Positions 1-9,618 of a stretch of 43,284 nucleotides of DNA are shown in pieces (the stretch's first letter is position 1; each line of letters starts with the position of its first letter). Under the pieces are notes generated by a model. It was not told the origin of the DNA. It saw only the letters and a program-made list of their open reading frames with translations, and did no database searches. The translations under genes and the position numbers were made by a program. Source of the DNA: an uncultured Sphingorhabdus sp. Its GTDB lineage: Bacteria; Pseudomonadota; Alphaproteobacteria; Sphingomonadales; Sphingomonadaceae. The stretch covers positions 1 to 43,284 of the forward strand of contig CAJQNR010000125.1 of the NCBI GenBank assembly GCA_905479715.1, in the 5' to 3' direction.

Positions 1-21
1 AATTCAAAAAGAAAAATCGAA

Positions 22-1452
22 ATGACGGGAAATTTTATGAACAACGATTTTACAATGACGATCGACGGACGCGCTGTGCAGTCTGATAAAGTCATGGATG
101 TCATCAATCCCGCTACCGGGCAAGTATTTGCCCAAGCACCGGATTGTTCGACGGAACAGCTCGATGAAGCAGTTGCCGCCGCAAAAGCTGCATTTAAGAG
201 CTGGAAGACGACACCCATTGAGAAACGTCAGGCAATGGTGCGTCAGGCTGGAGAGCTGTTAATCGAGCACGCGCAGGACCTTAGCCGCTTATTCACTCGG
301 GAACAGGGCCGTCCTGTGGAAGCTGCTCTGCAGGAAATTCAAGGCACAGGTGAATGGATGAAGGCGGTCGCCCAGATGACACCACCGGTTCATGTTTCAG
401 AAGATTCAGAAAACCAGTTTGTGGAAACCCGATATGTTCCTCTTGGGGTCATCTGTGCCATTGCTCCTTGGAATTTTCCGGTCAATCTAGCAATGTGGAA
501 AATGGCACCGGCGTTGGTAGCTGGCAATACCATGGTATTGAAACCGTCACCATTCACGCCGCTTTGTACGCTTGAAATCGGACAGCTGTTCAGTAAGATA
601 TTCCCGGCCGGTGTCTTCAACGTAATTACCGGCGGTGATGATCTCGGACCAAAAATGACCGCGCATCCCGGTTTTGCAAAAATTTCATTCACCGGATCGA
701 CAGCAACTGGCAAACGGGTGATGGAGACCGCGGCAAAGGATCTTAAACGGTTGACCTTGGAATTGGGTGGCAATGATGCTGCTATCGTCATGCCGGATGT
801 CGATCTGGACGACGTAGCGCAGAAGATTTTTTTCGGTGCATTTTTTAATACAGCTCAAATTTGCGTGGCAACAAAACGGCTATATGTACACGAAACAATA
901 TATGATGATCTGCGCGACCGGCTTGTCGCGATTGCAAGAGCAACGAAGGTCGGTGATGGTAGCGATCAGGGCACCGTACTCGGACCAATACAAAATAAGC
1001 GGCAATATGAGCGCGTTCTTGACCTGATGGACGACGCAAAGGCCAACGATCTAACGTTGATTCATGGTTCAGATGTCCCGGATGATGGGGGCTATTTTAT
1101 TCCCGTAACGATTGTTGATAATCCACCAGAATCATCCCGTGTAGTGCAAGAGGAGGCATTCGGACCAATCTTGCCGATGTTGAAATTTTCCAATGTTGAC
1201 GATGTGATAGAGCGAGCCAATGACAGCGAATATGGACTTGCGGGCGCGGTCTGGTCCAGGGACACTGACAAGGCGATGGAAATAGCACGGCAGATTGAAA
1301 CCGGCACGGTTTGGATCAATCAGAACCTTATACTGCGCCCCGACACAGCTTTTGCCGGACGGAAGCATAGCGGCTTTGGCGTCGAAAACGGTATTGAAGG
1401 GTTGCTCGAATATATGGCCCCACAGGCGGTGTATATGGCCAAAGCAGGTTAG
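22..1452 (+). CDS. NAD(P)-dependent aldehyde dehydrogenase family protein
   Basis: 476 aa ORF; ALDH motifs: PWNFP, FTGSTATGKRV, LELGGNDAAIV (general-base Glu), NTAQICVATKR (catalytic Cys), EEAFGPILP. Start could be at 37 instead of 22. Confidence 0.95.
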   Translation: MTGNFMNNDFTMTIDGRAVQSDKVMDVINPATGQVFAQAPDCSTEQLDEAVAAAKAAFKSWKTTPIEKRQAMVRQAGELLIEHAQDLSRLFTREQGRPVEAALQEIQGTGEWMKAVAQMTPPVHVSEDSENQFVETRYVPLGVICAIAPWNFPVNLAMWKMAPALVAGNTMVLKPSPFTPLCTLEIGQLFSKIFPAGVFNVITGGDDLGPKMTAHPGFAKISFTGSTATGKRVMETAAKDLKRLTLELGGNDAAIVMPDVDLDDVAQKIFFGAFFNTAQICVATKRLYVHETIYDDLRDRLVAIARATKVGDGSDQGTVLGPIQNKRQYERVLDLMDDAKANDLTLIHGSDVPDDGGYFIPVTIVDNPPESSRVVQEEAFGPILPMLKFSNVDDVIERANDSEYGLAGAVWSRDTDKAMEIARQIETGTVWINQNLILRPDTAFAGRKHSGFGVENGIEGLLEYMAPQAVYMAKAG

Positions 1453-1464
1453 GAGAGTCGCTCA

Positions 1465-1989
1465 ATGGAACGTCTATCGTTGATGGCGGACAAATTGGAA
1501 TGCACCGAGTTGGTGACGCGGGTTGCGCGCGCCATCGACCGGTGCGACGCCGAGCTACTCAAAACCCTGTTCCACCCGGACGCTACAGATGATCATGGTA
1601 TGTTCGTTGGCACGGCTAGCGATTTTATTGATTGGGTGATGCCAGTGTTGGCAACGATGGACCGTACACAGCATATTATTGGACAGGTACTGATAGAAGT
1701 GGATGGTGACTATGCGGCCGGTGAAAGCTATTTTGTCGCTCATCATGCAATCAGCAAGCCTGATGGCGACGTCTTCATGATCGCAGCGGGCCGATATCTG
1801 GACCGATTTGAACGACGCGATGGCATATGGAAAATATCGCATCGCCAAGCGGTGTTCGATTGGAACAGCAGCGTGCCGCTGACCGATAGCTATGATCGCG
1901 ATAATCCGGGTGCGACGGCGTTTGGCACACGTGGTGAACGCGATCCATCTTACGCGCATTTTGCAAACAGGGGCAGGGTGACTGGATAA
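1465..1989 (+). CDS. SnoaL/NTF2-like family protein (nuclear transport factor 2 family)
   Basis: 174 aa; LVTRVARAIDRCDAELLKTLFHPDATDDHG...AAGRYLDRFERRDGIWKISHRQAVFDW is typical of small NTF2-like proteins beside ring-hydroxylating oxygenases. Confidence 0.8.
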   Translation: MERLSLMADKLECTELVTRVARAIDRCDAELLKTLFHPDATDDHGMFVGTASDFIDWVMPVLATMDRTQHIIGQVLIEVDGDYAAGESYFVAHHAISKPDGDVFMIAAGRYLDRFERRDGIWKISHRQAVFDWNSSVPLTDSYDRDNPGATAFGTRGERDPSYAHFANRGRVTG

Positions 1990-2061
1990 ACCATATAATC
2001 CCCTGGAGCTGCCTAAAAGTGGCAATCAGGGAATCTATAGGGTCGGGATTTAAAGGGAGTT

Positions 2062-3405
2062 TTGAACATGGCCGATTATGATTCACGCGAAATTCAAGAT
2101 AAGCTTGCGGATTTATCGAAACAGCCCGAGCCGCAATTGCGGGGCACTCCGATCACCCCTGAACGTTATTTTTCTCGCGATTTTATGGAGAAAGAATGGG
2201 ATAAAATCTGGACGAAAACCTGGCAAATCGCAGGTTTGGCGCAAGAATTGACGAAAATTGGCGATTATATAACGACTTCGCTGGGCAGGGAACGGATTCT
2301 GTGCACACGCGGGGATGATGATAAAATCCGGGCCTTTTATAATGTGTGCCAGCATCGCGGTCTGGAATTAATGGCCGCAGAATCCGGGAATGCCCGGCGT
2401 CTTACCTGTCCCTATCATGGGTGGGCCTATAATCTGAGTGGCACGCTGAAAGCGGTTCCGGATGAAGCGGATTATCCGCAAGGAAGTCCATGCGGAAAGC
2501 TCAACCTTGTCGAAATTCCATGTGAGAGCTGGGCGGGATTTGTCTGGTTTAACATGGATGAAGATTGTGTACCGTTAAAGGAGTTTCTGGGTCCGATCGC
2601 CGATCAAATAGATAGCTACCCGATGGAAGATATGCGCCGCACCCATTGGGTGACGATCGAGGGCGATTTTAACTGGAAACTGGTGCAGGATAATTTCAGC
2701 GAATCCTATCACGTCCCGTTCGTCCATCCATCATCGAAATTTGTGATCGAATATAGCCATCATCATTGCCAGTTTGATCATTACCCGCAAGGGCATTGCC
2801 GTATGTTTATGCCAGGCGCTGGTCCCGCTGAAGCGGTAAAAGGCGGTGAGAAAGAAACGCTGGAATCGCTCAAAAACGAACTCAACTTATGGGAGCTTGA
2901 TCCGGATGACTATCGCGGAGGCAAAACGCGGAATATTCGCAAGGATTTACAACGACAAAAACGCAAATTGGGAAAAGAAAAGGGATATGATTTTTCCAGC
3001 TATCACGATGACCAGTTAACCGACAATTGGCACTATACGATATTCCCAAACCTTTCGTTCAGCCTGAAGCCTGATGGGAATATCTGGCTGCGTGCACGAC
3101 CGCACGAGAGCGATCCGGAAAAATGCTATTTTGACATGTGGTATATGACGCTATTTCCCAAAGGGGCGACAGAATATTATTCCTGGGTCATGCGCGAGCA
3201 TGTATCCGTCGATACACCAGCTGAGCATATTCAAGGTAAGGCCGGTGAAATATCCGCTGGCCCGGCAATCGATGAAGATTTGGCAATCTGGCCGCAACAA
3301 CAGCGAGGATTGCACTCGCGCGGTTATAAGCGTGATTATCTAGCAGGTCAGGAAAGCCGTATGCGCTTTTTCCACGAAACGCTGGAAGATTGGCTGGAGC
3401 GCTGA
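2062..3405 (+). CDS. Aromatic ring-hydroxylating oxygenase, Rieske [2Fe-2S] alpha subunit
   Basis: 447 aa; Rieske motif CQHRGLELMAAESGNARRLTCPYHGW (CxH...CxxH) and mononuclear iron region VQDNFSESYHVPFVHP. Confidence 0.95.
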   Translation: MNMADYDSREIQDKLADLSKQPEPQLRGTPITPERYFSRDFMEKEWDKIWTKTWQIAGLAQELTKIGDYITTSLGRERILCTRGDDDKIRAFYNVCQHRGLELMAAESGNARRLTCPYHGWAYNLSGTLKAVPDEADYPQGSPCGKLNLVEIPCESWAGFVWFNMDEDCVPLKEFLGPIADQIDSYPMEDMRRTHWVTIEGDFNWKLVQDNFSESYHVPFVHPSSKFVIEYSHHHCQFDHYPQGHCRMFMPGAGPAEAVKGGEKETLESLKNELNLWELDPDDYRGGKTRNIRKDLQRQKRKLGKEKGYDFSSYHDDQLTDNWHYTIFPNLSFSLKPDGNIWLRARPHESDPEKCYFDMWYMTLFPKGATEYYSWVMREHVSVDTPAEHIQGKAGEISAGPAIDEDLAIWPQQQRGLHSRGYKRDYLAGQESRMRFFHETLEDWLER

Positions 3406-3564
3406 ATTTTGTTCGACTTGTTTTCTGCCGCATAACGGCCGGTGGTTCCCATCCGGTCGCCAGTGCCAGGTCCCGTTTTTCGTGTGATCACTGATAGAGC
3501 AGCCAAATGATATTTTGGTGCAATTTTGCGGCAAGATAATCACCTTTAATCTGGAGTATTCCAC

Positions 3565-4671
3565 ATGCGTATTCAAGCCGCAGTCGCCAAATCAAATAGT
3601 AAGTCTTTTGCTATTGAAGAAATTGAAATGGAACCACCGCGGGGTGATGAAATTTTAGTTAGGATTCTTGGTGTAGGCATTTGTCATACCGATTTGGTGG
3701 TCCGCGATGCGGGTGAGGCCCTCTTTCCGTTTCCTGCAGTTTTGGGTCACGAAGGTTCCGGTGTGGTCGAAGAGGTCGGGTGCGACGTTACCAAAGTGGA
3801 TGTCGGCGACCGGGTAGCCATTACTTTTCGATCCTGCGGTGAATGCGATCGCTGCCAGGCCGGAGATGCGTCTTATTGTCGTCATTTCCCACAACTCAAT
3901 TCAGGCGGAACACGGCGTGATGGTTCAAGCCCGCTCAAGAATAACCAGGGGTCGATATCCAGCAATTTTTTTGGTCAGTCGTCCTTTGCTACCCATGCTC
4001 TTGCTTATGAACGCAATGTCATCAAAATAGCCGATGGAATCGCGACCGAATTGGCGGGGCCGCTTGGTTGCGGTGTCCAAACCGGTGCCGGAGCGATCAT
4101 CAACGCTCTGGCGGTTCCGAAAGGCGCGTCCTTGCTCATCACCGGCGGAGGACCGGTTGGCCTGAGTGCGGTAATGGCGTCCAAAATTCAAGGATGCGCG
4201 ACGGTGATTCTGATTGAGCCGCAGGAAAGCCGTCGGGAACTGGCGTTGGAATTCGGTGCAACCCACACAATTGACCCTACAGTGGTTAAAGACGTGAGTC
4301 AGGTAGTGAGAGAAATTGTCCCGCTCGGTGTTGATTACGCATTTGATAGCACAGGCCTTGAGCCGGTTATGCAAAGTGCGATGCAGTGTCTTGGTTCAAA
4401 GGGGGTTCTGGGTGTTGTTGGTTTATCTGCTGTCGGTACGCCGGTGCCGGGGGACGTAAACCAGACGGTTTCCATGGGGCAGACGATCCGTGGCATCGTT
4501 GAAGGCGATAGTGATCCCGATATTTTTATTCCGCAATTAATGGAACATTATCTGGCGGGGCGACTGCCATATGATCGGATGATATCCACCTATCCGATGG
4601 GAGAGATCAATCAGGCAATTCAGGATCAACATGATGGCAAATGTATAAAGGTCGTCCTCTTGCCAAATTGA
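3565..4671 (+). CDS. Zn-dependent alcohol dehydrogenase (MDR family, aryl/benzyl alcohol dehydrogenase-like)
   Basis: 368 aa; GICHTDLVVRD, GHEGSGVVEEVG, CGECDRCQAGDASYC (structural Zn), GGGPVGLSAV (Rossmann fold). Confidence 0.92.
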   Translation: MRIQAAVAKSNSKSFAIEEIEMEPPRGDEILVRILGVGICHTDLVVRDAGEALFPFPAVLGHEGSGVVEEVGCDVTKVDVGDRVAITFRSCGECDRCQAGDASYCRHFPQLNSGGTRRDGSSPLKNNQGSISSNFFGQSSFATHALAYERNVIKIADGIATELAGPLGCGVQTGAGAIINALAVPKGASLLITGGGPVGLSAVMASKIQGCATVILIEPQESRRELALEFGATHTIDPTVVKDVSQVVREIVPLGVDYAFDSTGLEPVMQSAMQCLGSKGVLGVVGLSAVGTPVPGDVNQTVSMGQTIRGIVEGDSDPDIFIPQLMEHYLAGRLPYDRMISTYPMGEINQAIQDQHDGKCIKVVLLPN

Positions 4672-5224
4672 AGCCATGAATTCCTGATTGTTTGCGCTGT
4701 CTCATGAAGATCTGTTTCAAGACGGTTACCCCATTTCGTTTCTTACTCTTGGCGAATCATGTTCTAGGAGACCGGCGCTCTAATGTAAGCCTTGCGACGA
4801 TGGTCTGTAGTCCCAGTCCATCACCTCGACGGGTGATAACGGGCTCGAACGATCCGTGCGGCGTTCAGGATCGATAGCGTCGAGGCCCTGATATATGTTT
4901 TCCGTGAAATCAACAGGCGTGAACTGGCTGTCCCGGTCTTCCTTGTCGTCCTCCCCCAATAGGCCCGTTCCGGTTCGCGTCGGGCGCAAGAGCCTCTGGT
5001 GCCAGTACCCGGCTGGCCTGCCAAACCGCCGACAATTATGTCTTGCCAGGTAGGGTCGCTCACACGCGACACCTGCGAACAATCCAGAGCTTGCTCGGCA
5101 TTTCAAAGATCGAAAACAGGGTGCTATATTTGGGCGTCGAACCGGAAGAGGCTCTCACTCTCGCCGATAAAACAGCGACATGGCTATGCTCCGACACCAG
5201 TCCCATACAGCCGGCTAGGGCTGT

Positions 5225-5730
5225 TTGAGCTATCTGCTTGGTCGGGATATGGTGCGTGGGGCAATCAGTGCCGGAGTCGCACTCGGTTTTCCTTCCTTGG
5301 CTCAGGCGGCGCGGCCAGATATTTCCCTTACGACGCTTGCGGCAACACGCTGGGCAAGCCACGGGATGAAATCGGCTGGTGGCCGTTTCTGGAGGAAGTC
5401 GCCGGCATGGGTATCGATGTCATATTGACCGAACTTGATTGCAGCGATCGCAATATAGACGATCCGGATCCGCAACGTCGCGACGCAGAAACTGCGGCCT
5501 TCACCAAAGCCTATGTTGATCTGACGCTGGACTTCCCCAATGTGAAGCAGGTCATATTATGGTCTCTGGCTGACCGGGTGAGCTACATGAACCGGCCGGG
5601 CTATCCCGACTATAAACGCAGAGCCGACCGCCTGCCCTTGCGAGGCCATCCCTATGACGACCGTTGGCGGCCGACAAAAATGCGCACGGCGATCGCCGAT
5701 GCCTTGCTGGCGGCTCCAAAGCGTCTGTAA
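5225..5730 (+). pseudogene. Remnant of a glycoside hydrolase family 10 (endo-1,4-beta-xylanase) gene
   Basis: C-terminal GH10 segment in one frame (DEIGWWPFLEEVAGMGIDVILTELDCSDRN...VILWSLADRVSYM...LPLRGHPYDDRWRPTKMRTAIADAL). A signal-peptide/N-terminal-like segment in another frame (MVRGAISAGVALGFPSLAQAARPDISLTTLAATR) lies directly upstream, and the middle of the catalytic domain is missing. Confidence 0.72.
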
Positions 5731-5887
5731 TGTTCCCGCTCCAGCCCATGCACCGGACAGTTTGATATTGAGAGCCGCCAGCTTGCAAACGGGCATAAGC
5801 GATGGTTGATCGGCACTGCCGGGAAAAAGCCCGGTACCGGGCGCAAGACAGACAAAAAATCAGCCAGCGCAGAAACAACGCTGTCCC

Positions 5888-7102
5888 TTAGCCAGATTTT
5901 ACGTCCCGGAATGGCATGTTCCGATCGACTTCAATCTCTCGCGGCAGGCCGAGAATGCGCTCGGAAATAATATTGCGCTGGATCTGGTCGCTGCCACCGC
6001 CGATCGAGTTCATATAGGCTTTGGCGGAATCAAAATTCATATCTGCCGAATCCTTGAAATCGGGGCCGTCGAACAGGCTTGCGGGACCGAGGATTTCTGC
6101 TGCAACCCGCGCTTCGCCATGCTGGATGCGGGACATTGCCAGCTTGCCCAGTGACATGAGCGAAGAAGAACCATTGCTGACAATCTCGTCTTTTGCCCGT
6201 TTCATATTGAGAGAGTTAAGCTGCCGATAGGCGATCGCCTGAGCAATTTTCTGACGAATGACCGGGTCATCGATTTTGCCGTGTCTTTTTGCCAGTTCCA
6301 GCAACGGCGGCACGCTTGATTTCTGCTTGCCGCGCCTTTCGGTTGCCCCTTCACCCATGATCAATCGTTCGTAGGCGAGCGCGGTCTGCAATACTTTCCA
6401 TCCGCCGTTCAGTTCACCAACGACATTCCGCGCCGGAACACGGGCGTTCTCGATAAATATCTCGTTAAACTCGGACTCGCCAGTGATCTGGTTGATCGGC
6501 CGAATATCGACTCCGTCCTGTTTCATTGGAAAGATGAAAAAGGAAATGCCGCTATGCTTCGGGACATCCCAATCGGTTCGTGCCAGCAACATTCCATAGG
6601 TCGCGTCCGAGGCGTTGGACGTCCATACTTTCTGGCCATTGATCACATATTCGCCGCCGTCCGGTCCCGCTACCCATTCCGCCTTTGTCCGCACGCCTGC
6701 AAGATCGGAACCCGCATTGGGCTCCGAGTATAGCAAGCAACTGTGCGCGCCGGTCAGCATGTCGCGCAAAAGTTCGGATTTCAGTTGCTCGCTGCCGAGC
6801 CGATAGGTTGTGACCGCTCCCAGATTATAGCGATCCTGCGAACGCCCGATGACTTTGCGGGATTTCAATATGTCATCGATCAAGCGCGCCTGCCTGCCGC
6901 TATATCCCCGGCCAAACCAGTCCGGTGACCAGGTTGGCACCGAATAGCCGGCATCCACCAGCTTCCCGAGCCAGGATTTCACATCCAGCCGCTCAGTGCC
7001 CTTTTCCCGCCGGTTCTGTTCATCCCAATGCTCGTCGAGCCAGGTTTTGACTTCTGCTGCGAGATCATCATTGGAAATTTCTGCTATATTGCTAACCATC
7101 AT
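5888..7102 (-). CDS. Acyl-CoA dehydrogenase family protein
   Basis: 404 aa; LLYSEPNAGSDLAGVRTKAEW, KVWTSNASDATYGMLLARTD, C-terminal GGGSDQIQRNIISERILGLPRE. Confidence 0.95.
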   Translation of the reverse strand: MMVSNIAEISNDDLAAEVKTWLDEHWDEQNRREKGTERLDVKSWLGKLVDAGYSVPTWSPDWFGRGYSGRQARLIDDILKSRKVIGRSQDRYNLGAVTTYRLGSEQLKSELLRDMLTGAHSCLLYSEPNAGSDLAGVRTKAEWVAGPDGGEYVINGQKVWTSNASDATYGMLLARTDWDVPKHSGISFFIFPMKQDGVDIRPINQITGESEFNEIFIENARVPARNVVGELNGGWKVLQTALAYERLIMGEGATERRGKQKSSVPPLLELAKRHGKIDDPVIRQKIAQAIAYRQLNSLNMKRAKDEIVSNGSSSLMSLGKLAMSRIQHGEARVAAEILGPASLFDGPDFKDSADMNFDSAKAYMNSIGGGSDQIQRNIISERILGLPREIEVDRNMPFRDVKSG

Positions 7103-8208
7103 GCTGTCTCCAGATAGGTGAGATATTCTTCACGGTGCTGATCCGAAGATCCGAACAGCCACAAGCCGGTCCGTGCGCGCCGCCAGTAAAGATGCGCCGG
7201 ATGCTCCCACGTATAGGCGATGCCGCCGTGGAGCTGGATGGCCTGCGCCGAGACGTCGCGATAGGCATCGGCACAGGCGAAGGCGGCAAGACTGACAAAT
7301 GTTTTCGTGTCCGGTGATCCGGTCGCCATCATCCTGGCCGCGTGTCTTGCAGCGGATGCCGCCGTTTCAACTTCGATCAGCATGTCTGCGGCGATATGCT
7401 TGAGCGATTGATAGCTGCCGATCTGACGACCGAACTGATAACGGGTGCGCAGATATTCCACGGTAATGTCGAATATCTGTTTTACGCCGCCAGCCTGTTC
7501 ACCCGCCTGAGCAACCTTCGCGAGATCAAGCGCCGTTTCAATCGCCGTTTCATCGACATTGGCAAGGGGACGGGCACTGGCACCCGAAAAAATGATCTTG
7601 GACAATCGCAGGGCGGGATCGTTGGTTTCCAGTTTTTGAATCGCGACAGCGTCGGTATCGGGATCACTCAGAAACACGCGAATATTTCCATCCGCGCGGG
7701 CAACAACCAGCAGCTGGTCCGCTTTTTCGGCATGCAAGACGTATGAAGCCGATCCGTCCAAAAGCCATTTGCCATTCTCTTGGCGTGCTTCGACCGAGAT
7801 GTCGGCATTGGTCCACAGACCTTTTTCGCCGGTAGCGGCAATTGCAAAGACCTTTGTTCCATCACAGATGGAAGCGAGCAGTTCCCTCTTCAGACCCTCC
7901 TCCGATGAAGCCGATATCAGGCTGGCAGCAATCACCGCGGTGGACAGGAACGGACTGCACAACAGATGCGCGCCCGCTTCCTCCATCAAATCCTCCAATA
8001 TCTGTGCGTCGCCCCCGATGCCGCCATATTCGGGAGCGACGATCAGTCCGAGAAGGCCCATTTCAGCCATCGATTTCCACAAATGTTCATCGAAACCGTG
8101 CGGGCTTGCCATGGTCTCGCGAAGGGACGTCTCCCCTGCCTGCTCTGCAAGGAGCCGTGCAAAACTGTCGCGCATGGCATGGCGCTCTTCGATTGATATT
8201 TCGGTCAT
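7099..8208 (-). CDS. Acyl-CoA dehydrogenase family protein
   Basis: 369 aa; EYGGIGGDAQILEDLMEEAG, RYQFGRQIGSYQSLKHIAADM, AIQLHGGIAYTWEHPAHLYWRRA. Overlaps the adjacent acyl-CoA dehydrogenase by 4 nt. Confidence 0.93.
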   Translation of the reverse strand: MTEISIEERHAMRDSFARLLAEQAGETSLRETMASPHGFDEHLWKSMAEMGLLGLIVAPEYGGIGGDAQILEDLMEEAGAHLLCSPFLSTAVIAASLISASSEEGLKRELLASICDGTKVFAIAATGEKGLWTNADISVEARQENGKWLLDGSASYVLHAEKADQLLVVARADGNIRVFLSDPDTDAVAIQKLETNDPALRLSKIIFSGASARPLANVDETAIETALDLAKVAQAGEQAGGVKQIFDITVEYLRTRYQFGRQIGSYQSLKHIAADMLIEVETAASAARHAARMMATGSPDTKTFVSLAAFACADAYRDVSAQAIQLHGGIAYTWEHPAHLYWRRARTGLWLFGSSDQHREEYLTYLETA

Positions 8209-8308
8209 AGGGCCGCTTTCATTTTAGGGGAGGGCGATTGCGGACCAACGAGATGGCCTATGTTCACAGATGCTCCTCCGTCATGTGGTTTCCTGTTCGC
8301 GACGGCGT

Positions 8309-8340
8309 GTTTGCCACCCATGCGCTGCCGGGTGGCAAAC
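8309..8340 (-). terminator. Perfect 11-bp inverted repeat just downstream of the thiolase stop codon (candidate transcript-end hairpin)
   Basis: GTTTGCCACCC (8309-8319), 10-nt loop, GGGTGGCAAAC (8330-8340). Lies 10 bp past the thiolase stop on the minus strand. No obvious U-tract. Confidence 0.5.
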
Positions 8341-8350
8341 CTATCCGCTG

Positions 8351-9601
8351 TCAGAGCCGCTCGATGATGATCGCCGGTGCCATTCCGCCCGCAGCGCACA
8401 TCGTGACCAGACCATAGCGGCCGCCCGACCGTTCCAGTTCGTCAAGCGCGGTGCCGATAAGTATCGATCCGGTCGCGCCGATTGGATGGCCGAGCGCACA
8501 GGCGCCGCCATTGATATTGACCTTGGCGCGGTCAAGTTCGAGGTCGCGGATGAATTTTTCGGTAACCACGGCAAAGGCTTCGTTGATTTCCCAGACGTCG
8601 ATATCATCCTTGGTCAGGCCTGCTTTTTCGAGCACTTTCTTTGCCGCCGGGACAGGAGCGTTGAGCATCAGCGTCGGGCAGTCGCCGACATTGGCATAAG
8701 CAACGATACGCGCCCGCGCCTTGAGATCATGTTTGTCGGCATAATCTTTCGAGGTGATCAGCAGGGCCGCCGCACCATCGACCACGCCGGAACTGTTGCC
8801 GGCATGATGGATGCCTTCCCATTCGAGACCCGGATAGACACGCTGGATCTGTTTGGCGAAGGTTACGCCATTGCCGAGATCAAAATCCTTCAGCGCACCA
8901 AAGCTTGGTTTCAATCCGGCGAGTCCTTCGGCGGTCGTTTGCGGGCGCGGGAATTCTTCATGATCGAGCGCGACGCTGCCATCTTCGTTATAGACCGTGA
9001 TCAGCGACTTGGCGAAGCGGTCTTCTGCGATTGCATGCGCTGCGCGCTTCTGGCTTTCCAGAGCCAGCGCATCGACGGCTTCGCGGCTTATACCTTCCTG
9101 TGCAGCAATTGCGTCACCGCATACGCCCTGATGGGATTGTGGGTGAATGGCATCAAGAGCTGCATTGCCCGAACCCATGCCGAGCGGCTTGATTCCGGCA
9201 TCTGCTTCTTCGGCCCCGACCTGCGTCGTATAGCTCATCATTTCGGTGCCACCGGCGATGATGCAATCTTCCATGCCCGACATCACCGATGCCGTGGCAA
9301 AATTCACCGAGGTGATGCCGCCGCCGCAGAAGCGGTCGAGCGTGGTTCCCGATGCCTTGGTGTCATAGCCGGCAGCGAGCGCGGCCATCCGGCCCAGGTC
9401 GCCGCCCTGCTTGCCCTTCTGGGTCGAGGTCGACCAGATGATATCATCCACCTCGGTCGTGTTGAGCTTATTGCGCTCCTTGATGGCTTTAAGCACAGTG
9501 GCCGCAAGATGCTGCGGATGGAGATGCGACAGTGCGCCCTTGCCGGGTTTGCCAATGCCCCGAGGGGTGCGGACGGCGTCGATAATGTAAGCTTCGGTCA
9601 T
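8351..9601 (-). CDS. Acetyl-CoA C-acyltransferase (thiolase)
   Basis: 416 aa; DRFCGGGITSVNFAT (active Cys; canonical CxSG is CGGG here), INEAFAVV, NINGGACALGHPIGATG, MCAAGGMAPAIIIERL. Confidence 0.95.
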   Translation of the reverse strand: MTEAYIIDAVRTPRGIGKPGKGALSHLHPQHLAATVLKAIKERNKLNTTEVDDIIWSTSTQKGKQGGDLGRMAALAAGYDTKASGTTLDRFCGGGITSVNFATASVMSGMEDCIIAGGTEMMSYTTQVGAEEADAGIKPLGMGSGNAALDAIHPQSHQGVCGDAIAAQEGISREAVDALALESQKRAAHAIAEDRFAKSLITVYNEDGSVALDHEEFPRPQTTAEGLAGLKPSFGALKDFDLGNGVTFAKQIQRVYPGLEWEGIHHAGNSSGVVDGAAALLITSKDYADKHDLKARARIVAYANVGDCPTLMLNAPVPAAKKVLEKAGLTKDDIDVWEINEAFAVVTEKFIRDLELDRAKVNINGGACALGHPIGATGSILIGTALDELERSGGRYGLVTMCAAGGMAPAIIIERL

Positions 9602-9618
9602 GATGTATTTCCTTATGT

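Noticed and set aside
4780-5106. Minus-strand ORFs in the region upstream of the GH10 remnant
   Set aside because: Several overlapping frames in both directions, none with a recognisable motif; more likely decayed sequence. BLASTX would decide.
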